From Mucidula mucida (taxonomy: Eukaryota; Basidiomycota; Agaricomycetes; Agaricales; Physalacriaceae), in contig JADNYV010000468.1 in the NCBI GenBank assembly GCA_015501055.1, positions 1-26,648 on the forward strand: DNA of 26,648 nt. The letters run 5' to 3'. Made by a program: the position numbers and the translations under genes. Below, piece by piece: positions 22,039-26,648 of this stretch (within the stretch, counting starts at the first letter, position 1; each line of letters begins with the position of its first letter). The notes under the pieces were generated by a model, which saw nothing but the letters and a program-made list of their open reading frames with translations, ran no database searches and was not told the DNA's origin.

Positions 22039-22093
22039 GTAAACCACGTGTTGTCATGGACCATACAGGCAATGGTCTCAATGACGGCATTGA
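22039..22093 (+). pseudogene. 55 bp fragment of RT coding sequence
   Basis: GTAAACCACG...GGCATTG matches 25251-25304 of copy D (the region encoding KPRVVMDHTGNGLNDGI) with a few substitutions. On its left it joins the inverted 5' terminus of copy C; on its right it joins the 5' terminus of copy D. I read it as RT sequence of the older inverted element, left between the inversion junction and the insertion point of copy D. Confidence 0.85.
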
Positions 22094-22709
22094 TCGATGT
22101 AAACGCGGATTCCGAGGGTAGGGAGCGTTTTCAGAGGCCTCTGCACACTCCACACCCCACCTTACCCCTTTACCCAACTTCCTACTCAAGGGAGTTCAAT
22201 GAGACAGCTTAAATCAAGTCAAACACTCATTTCACTCTAAAGCTGTATCATGTTCGCTCTCTGCTGCTCCTACTGCAGCCAGCCCACTCTCTGGGCTCTT
22301 CCTGGACTTACCCAGCCTGTGTCTGGTGTTGTAGTAACAACAGAGGCCACTCACAGGGCGCCCTGGGAGGTTTAAGCAAGAGCTCACACACTCTGCCTCT
22401 TTGTCTCTTACCATCATCATCTCACAGAGACAAGCAGTTTGTGATTCCTCCAGTCCTCTTGCTCAGGACTGATGCCATACACCTCTAGAGCACTGTCTGA
22501 AGCCGCCTACCCAGCCCAAAACCAGTCCAGACAGGTCCAAAGTGCCCATTTTGAGGGAATTCGCACTTTTGCTCTCCCAGGCAAGCACCACTCGCTCTAC
22601 TCGGTCCTCCTGCTCAGGACTGATGTACTGGCACCCTAGAACCCTATTGGAAGTGTCCGCTCCGGCCCCAGAGCGCTAGCGCTCCCGCTGCTCTCCCTGC
22701 TTCCAGTAT

Positions 22710-23129
22710 GTGCCAATGTCTCACATCCAGCTCTTCAGAGCTGATGCCCATTTTGTGCCCAGATACCCATTCCTTTCCAAAGGACTCCTTCTCAAGGACA
22801 TTCTGTGGGCTATCTGGTCACAGGTGCGCTCTCTGCACCCTCTCACTCCCCTCCAGCTAACCTGTGTTATCTGGTCACAGTTAGCTCCGCATTTTTGCGT
22901 CCTTTCCCTGTGGCTACACCACACATCCCTCTCCAAGCGGCTCACCACCGCTTATCGAGCTCAATACTCCGCTCAGCGTGCTATACCTCCCTGGACTCGG
23001 TATCCTCCTTGTACTTCCTTGTCATCGTCGATCAGTGGTACAGCTCAACCTGTGCTTGCGACCGCGTTCAACACCCGGTTGTACAGCGTGTGCCTGACTC
23101 CTACCAAGGAGTGTAAATCAGGGCGCTGA
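22710..23129 (+). CDS. Leader ORF upstream of gag, hypothetical
   Basis: A 139-codon frame starting MPMSHIQLFRADAHFV, inside the 5' leader and ending 253 bases before gag. Copy B has nearly the same ORF (3222-3638, 138 codons) despite intervening indels. Copy C has lost it through a replaced segment. No domain is recognised; composition is rich in Ser, Leu and Cys. It may simply be an open frame in moderately GC-rich DNA. Confidence 0.2.
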   Translation: MPMSHIQLFRADAHFVPRYPFLSKGLLLKDILWAIWSQVRSLHPLTPLQLTCVIWSQLAPHFCVLSLWLHHTSLSKRLTTAYRAQYSAQRAIPPWTRYPPCTSLSSSISGTAQPVLATAFNTRLYSVCLTPTKECKSGR

Positions 23130-23140
23130 TTGATAGACGA

Positions 23141-23183
23141 GTTCGCTCTCTGAGTGCGCCGTAACACGTTCGCTCTCTGAGTG
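23141..23183 (+). repeat. 27 bp tandem duplication in copy D leader
   Basis: GTTCGCTCTCTGAGTG occurs at 23141-23156 and again at 23168-23183, separated by CGCCGTAACAC. Copies B and C have only one unit at this place. Confidence 0.85.
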
Positions 23184-23382
23184 TTCGATAGGCTTGGTTA
23201 AGGATCGGTCGGTACCCAGCTCAGGCGCCCTCTATTCGCTTACAACCTGGGTGTTCTCTTTGCGAGGGCATTCGCGTTCTGAGTGTTAGACTGGCCAAAA
23301 GGCAGCAAGAGGGCGAGAAGCCTGCGCAGACAGCCTTAGGTGCACATTCTGCTGACAACGTTCCTGAACCAGGAAGCGGATC

Positions 23383-24735
23383 ATGTCTGATGTTGACGAG
23401 CTCGATGGTATCTCTCGCAATCATTCACCTCCTCGCCCCCATTCGCCCTATGATCAGGATCCAGACGAGCGCGAAGCGATTCGCTTGCGCGCTGAGCAGC
23501 TTCAGGACCTTGTCAAGCGGTTTGCGGATGGGTCTATCAAATCCCAAGGCGAGTTCTTGCAGCTTGCCCGCAAAACCGGCGCGTCTGCTGGCAAAATGGA
23601 CGACTATATCAAACAAGTCGCCCAAATCATTGAACAGCGCAAGAAGCCGGACAAGGCTCCCGAGCACGATAGGACTCCTGAGCGCGATGCTACATTCCAA
23701 CGAGAGCTGGATGAAGAGGCGCGAAGGTGTGCCGTTGAAGAGGCCGCTTGGGCCGCGTTCGCAGCGCAGCTCAATGCTGCTGCTGCTACAGCGCCTGCCG
23801 CGCAGCCCGCTTCAGCCGCCGGACCCGTGGCTGGTCCGTTATCAGCTTCGTTGCTCTCTAGGCTCCTTGGAGCAGAGTCTACTCCGTCCGGCATCTCTGC
23901 TTCAGTCCTCGCTGCAGCTCCGCATCTTGCGCAGCTTGCAGCTCCCTCCAACCTCACTCCTCATATCGAGGAGACTCAGCGCATTCGACGTCTCCTCACT
24001 ACTGAGAAGGACATCGACGCTATTATCAATGCGTGTCAGATGCAGTCACTCCATGATCCATTTGCGCGCTCCTTCTGGCGCTCCATTGTGCTGGAGCAGT
24101 ATGTGGATTTTGAGAAGCTCTTTGCCTCCATTCACTCTGGCACAAATCAGCAGGAGGACACCAAGGACTTTGCCGGTGGCTACGTCATCATGCGCAAGGA
24201 CTAGTCCACTGCTCGCCGCACCCTCACCCAAGAGTCCGAGTGGACACGCGTCTTCGATGTGTATGCCACCGGTGTTGGGCTCATCTACCCTCACCGCAAG
24301 GACGAACTCCGGGGTTACCGCGCGCTCATCATTGAGCTGTTTTGCGCTACACCCTCGAATCCAGTGTTCCCTATTCGCTGTGATAAGGAGACTCGCACTC
24401 GCTATGCTAACTCTCCTTTCCATCTCGATGATCGCACTGCGCTCCAGCTTCCTCTTCTCTCTGAGATGTTGCGCACCTCTGAGGGAGCAAATCCTCGCAA
24501 GCGGTCCTCTGACTCTGGCAGCTCACAGTCTGCGACACGTCGTCGTGTTGTTTGCCAGAATTGGAATCTGGGTAAATGCTCATCTCCGTGCTCCGCAGGC
24601 CGTCTTCACGGTTCTTGCAGTGAGTGCGGAGGAAAGCACACAGCCAAGAGCCAACCAGCCTGCCTCATCCTCCTCGAAGCCAAACGAGCAGTCGCTCGTT
24701 CAGGAGCGAGTTCAGGCGGCGCTGATGAAGCCTAA
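23383..24735 (+). pseudogene. gag-like ORF, copy D, with internal TAG
   Basis: About 450 codons from MSDVDELDGISRN to the stop at 24733-24735. It comprises a charged N-terminus, an Ala/Pro linker, and a conserved central domain (MQSLHDPFARSFWRS, about residues 220-270). A C-terminal zinc region follows: CQNWNLGKCSSPC, a His about six residues on, then CSECGGKH with a later Cys. One in-frame TAG at 24202-24204 replaces the CAG seen in copies B and C, a single C-to-T change. The frame is otherwise open on both sides. The gag stop overlaps the RT start. A structural or RNA-binding role is inferred from position and zinc ligands. Confidence 0.85.
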
Positions 24736-26561
24736 GTCGTTGAAGCGTGAATCAGACGCTGTACCACCACAACCACGCTTTAAGCGTGGTTATGTATTTA
24801 CTACCAATGTACTATCAGAATCTAAAACGCCTTCGAGCATCTCTTCCACTTACACTGCTCCTCCGCTTCCTTTACCTCCTCAGCAAATTCTCAACGACTC
24901 CTCCATCCAGCAGTCTCTTGCTGCAGTAGCTGACTACATCAAGGTCAGCACACCTATCGACATTGACCGCTTTGAGCGGCTTCTTGCCAAACATCCCAAT
25001 CAGCCCTTTGTGAGCTCTATCATCCGCTCACTCCGTGAAGGGTTCTGGCCTTTACACAATGGTCAGTGGGAAGCGCACCTCAGAGACAAGATTAGAGACA
25101 ACTACTCTACTGAGGAGTGCGATCTTGTTGAGCTGCGCAAACAGCGAGATCAAGAAGTTGCTGCTGGCCGCTGGTCCCCTGCGCTTCCAGAAGGCTTTAA
25201 GCTCTTGCCTGGAATGCGCCTGTCACCCATGTTTGTGGTCTGGCAGAAGGGTAAACCACGCGTCGTCATGGACCATACAGGCAATGGTCTCAATGATGGC
25301 ATTGCCAGAGCCGATGCCAAAGTCAAGTACGACGATATGCACTCCTTTGGGCAGGTACTGCATGACGTCCTACAAGCTCATCCTCACGAGGAGATCCTGC
25401 TTTTCAAGAGCGACATCTCTAAAGTGTTCCTCAATCTCCCCGTTCATCCCATTTGGCAGCTACAACAAGTTGTCATTGTCGACGGCCGCTATCACATTGT
25501 GCGCCGTCTCATCTTTGGCAGTCGTGCATCACCATACTGCTGGTGTTCGTTCTCTGGCCTGGTTAACTGGGTTGCTTGGGAGCTAGATATACCAGATCTG
25601 CACGACTACATGGATGACTTCTATGGCTGGGACACCAATCACAATCTGGTGCTCTTTCATGGACAGCGACGTCCCCGACGTCAAGTCCAGCTTCTCCTTC
25701 TGTGGGACTCTTTGGGCATCCCATACGAAGATAAGAAGCAGGAACACGGTCCTCAGCTAAAATCATTGGTTTCTGGTTAGACACTGTTCACGGGTCTATC
25801 TCTCTCTCACCAGACTCCATTGCGGACATGATCACCACCATTCAGTCGTTCTTGTCCCAGCAAAAGCCTGTACTCAAGGAGTGGCAGTCCTTGGGTGGGT
25901 ATCTCAACTGGGCTCTTAATGTGCTGCCTTGGGCACGGCCAGCACTTACAGAGCTCTACCGCAAGATGAGCGGTAAAACACTGCAGTACAAAGGCATTCC
26001 ATTGAACGTTGAGGTTAGAGCAGATCTCACTTGGTTTGTCAATGCATTACAACACTGCATCGGAGTGCGCTTTGTGAATGCGCAGGCGTGGGATGACTCT
26101 GAGGCTGATATGGTCTATTGGACAGATGCGAGTAATCTGGGCCTCGCTTTTGTCTATGCTGGGAATGGCTTTAGCTATCAACTCCGAACCATCACCGGAG
26201 TTGACACCTTCTTTAGGGAGCTTGTAGCTATTCTTTGCGCTGTTCATGATGCTGCCTCTCATCCCTCTCCGCCTCGCAGGCTGTTAATCCATTCTGACAG
26301 TCTGGACTCCGTCTCAGTGTTTAACACTTTGGCTGCTTCACAGTCAAGTCACAATGCTGTTCTGCTTGGCATTGCTGATATTGTCCTGCGCACCGGCATT
26401 GATGTTCGTGTGCGGCACATCCGCGGGTTGACAACGTGATGGCAGACATGTTGTCCCGCTTACTGTTCTCTGACTTTCAGAAACAGTTCCCCTCCTACCG
26501 CGTCCGCACTATGGAGCCACCTCGTGAGCTCCTACCGGCGCGATGGAGAGAGTGCTTTTAG
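24725..26561 (+). pseudogene. RT-RNase H polyprotein of Ngaro-like element, copy D, two frameshifts
   Basis: I choose the ATG at 24725 (MKPKSLKRESDAVPP) because it overlaps the gag stop within ATGAAGCCTAA; the frame itself is open much further upstream. The protein copies element RNA into DNA and degrades the template. Domains: a linker; the fingers region; KPRVVMDHTGNGLN; the RT motif A Asp in FKSDISKVF (about residue 230); motif C YMDDF (295-299); a thumb-like part; then RNase H with TDASNLGLAF, RELVAI and SDSLDS. One A is missing from the run at 25759-25762, which ends the first frame at a TAG shortly after. One G is missing near 26425-26427 compared with copy B, shifting the last 45 codons. 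Full length would be about 612 residues. Confidence 0.88.
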
Positions 26562-26648
26562 AGGCATTGGGCGAGGGCGGACAGCCTCGTCACCCTCGCC
26601 CACCTATGGACTTGCAAAAACTAGATGAACTCGTCTTGTATCTGCAGG
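26543..26648 (+). CDS. Tyrosine recombinase, copy D, N-terminus only (window edge)
   Basis: The first residues match copies A and B. The start may be the ATG at 26543, overlapping the RNase H stop by 19 nt, or the ATG at 26606 after the hairpin. The catalytic domain and right terminus lie beyond the window, so intactness cannot be judged. Confidence 0.8.
   Translation, partial: MERVLLEALGEGGQPRHPRPPMDLQKLDELVLYLQ
26569..26601 (+). promoter_or_regulatory. Hairpin between RNase H stop and YR start, copy D
   Basis: GGGCGAGGG / CCCTCGCCC stem of 9 bp with a 15 nt loop, identical to 4682-4714. Its position relative to both YR start codons is the same. Confidence 0.5.

Larger units (their letters stand above)
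22094..23382 (+). promoter_or_regulatory. 5' leader / promoter region of copy D
   Basis: Non-gag sequence shared with copies B and C. It has CAGAGGCCTCTG near the terminus, the repeated GCTCAGGACTGATG (about 22463-22476 and 22613-22626), the palindrome GAGCGCTAGCGCTC (22671-22684) and repeated TATCTGGTCACAG (about 22811 and 22870). A tandem 27 bp duplication lies at 23141-23183, and a short hairpin TTCCTG/CAGGAA just before the gag ATG. It must contain the element promoter, but no TATA box is evident. Confidence 0.55.
22094..26648 (+). mobile_element. Ngaro-like tyrosine-recombinase retrotransposon, copy D (right end outside window)
   Basis: This is the most complete copy: 5' terminus TCGATGTAAACGCGG, a 1.29 kb leader, gag (23383-24735), RT-RNase H (24725-26561) and the YR start (26543 onward). 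Order gag-RT-RNase H-YR with no methyltransferase and no integrase or protease points to the Ngaro group of the DIRS order. It has one nonsense change in gag and two one-base deletions in RT-RNase H. Confidence 0.85.

Noticed and set aside
24046..24423. 125-codon ORF antisense to gag, also at 1956-2333 and 15706-16038
   Set aside because: Exactly overlaps the conserved gag coding frame; a compositional shadow.
1..26648. tRNA, rRNA, riboswitch or CRISPR array
   Set aside because: No cloverleaf, conserved rRNA segment or regularly spaced direct repeats were seen on reading either strand.

Overview
The window looks like a transposon-dense, probably heterochromatic stretch of a filamentous basidiomycete genome, most likely a mushroom-forming agaricomycete. 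The evidence is a DIRS-order (Ngaro-type) tyrosine-recombinase retrotransposon present in several copies, a seven-exon Mutator-like (MULE) transposase of the agaricomycete type with 44-59 nt introns, and a decayed DUF6729/3'-5' exonuclease gene of a multicopy family I know only from mushroom genomes. No host housekeeping gene, rRNA, tRNA or CRISPR array is recognisable. Family assignments rest on motif reading and memory; no database search was run.

Layout. (1) 1-1140: 3' end of one retroelement copy (recombinase, YR, + strand, plus its right terminal tail). (2) 1141-5816: a rearranged copy. Its 5' part (5' leader, gag, start of RT) is inverted on the minus strand (1141-4253) and joined at the element's 5' terminus to the 3' part (RNase H, YR, tail) on the plus strand (4254-5816). 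(3) 5817-15274: a 9.5 kb AT-rich island, much poorer in G+C than its flanks by eye. It contains a heavily mutated DUF6729/exonuclease pseudogene (about 8405-13168) and otherwise nothing I can identify. (4) 15275-22038: a second minus-strand 5' part of the retroelement, split by a 4,053 bp MULE (17933-21985) with 213 bp terminal inverted repeats and a 9 bp target duplication GTGCAGAGG. (5) 22039-22093: a 55 bp piece of retroelement RT. (6) 22094-26648: a further copy on the plus strand running from the 5' terminus through gag, RT-RNase H and the first bases of YR, where the window ends.

The retroelement encodes three modules: a gag-like protein with a C-terminal Cys/His zinc-binding region (about 450 codons), an RT-RNase H protein (about 612 codons, YMDD motif) and a tyrosine recombinase (about 313-334 codons, R..HxxR..Y). 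The start of each downstream frame overlaps the stop of the previous one (11 nt for gag/RT, 19 nt for RNase H/YR), which suggests translation by coupled reinitiation. No methyltransferase domain is seen, which favours Ngaro over DIRS1. Every copy is broken in this sequence, mostly by single-base deletions, so none of the retroelement proteins can be made intact as read.

Order of events that I infer: the AT-rich island and its pseudogene are oldest. Retroelement copies arrived and underwent inversions with one end at the element's exact 5' terminus. The plus copy at 22094 inserted into the RT gene of an already inverted copy, and the MULE inserted independently into the 5' leader of the inverted copy. 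The result is a near-palindrome with arms of about 2.7 kb (15275-22038 without the MULE, against 22094-24856) that could fold or be transcribed into double-stranded RNA.
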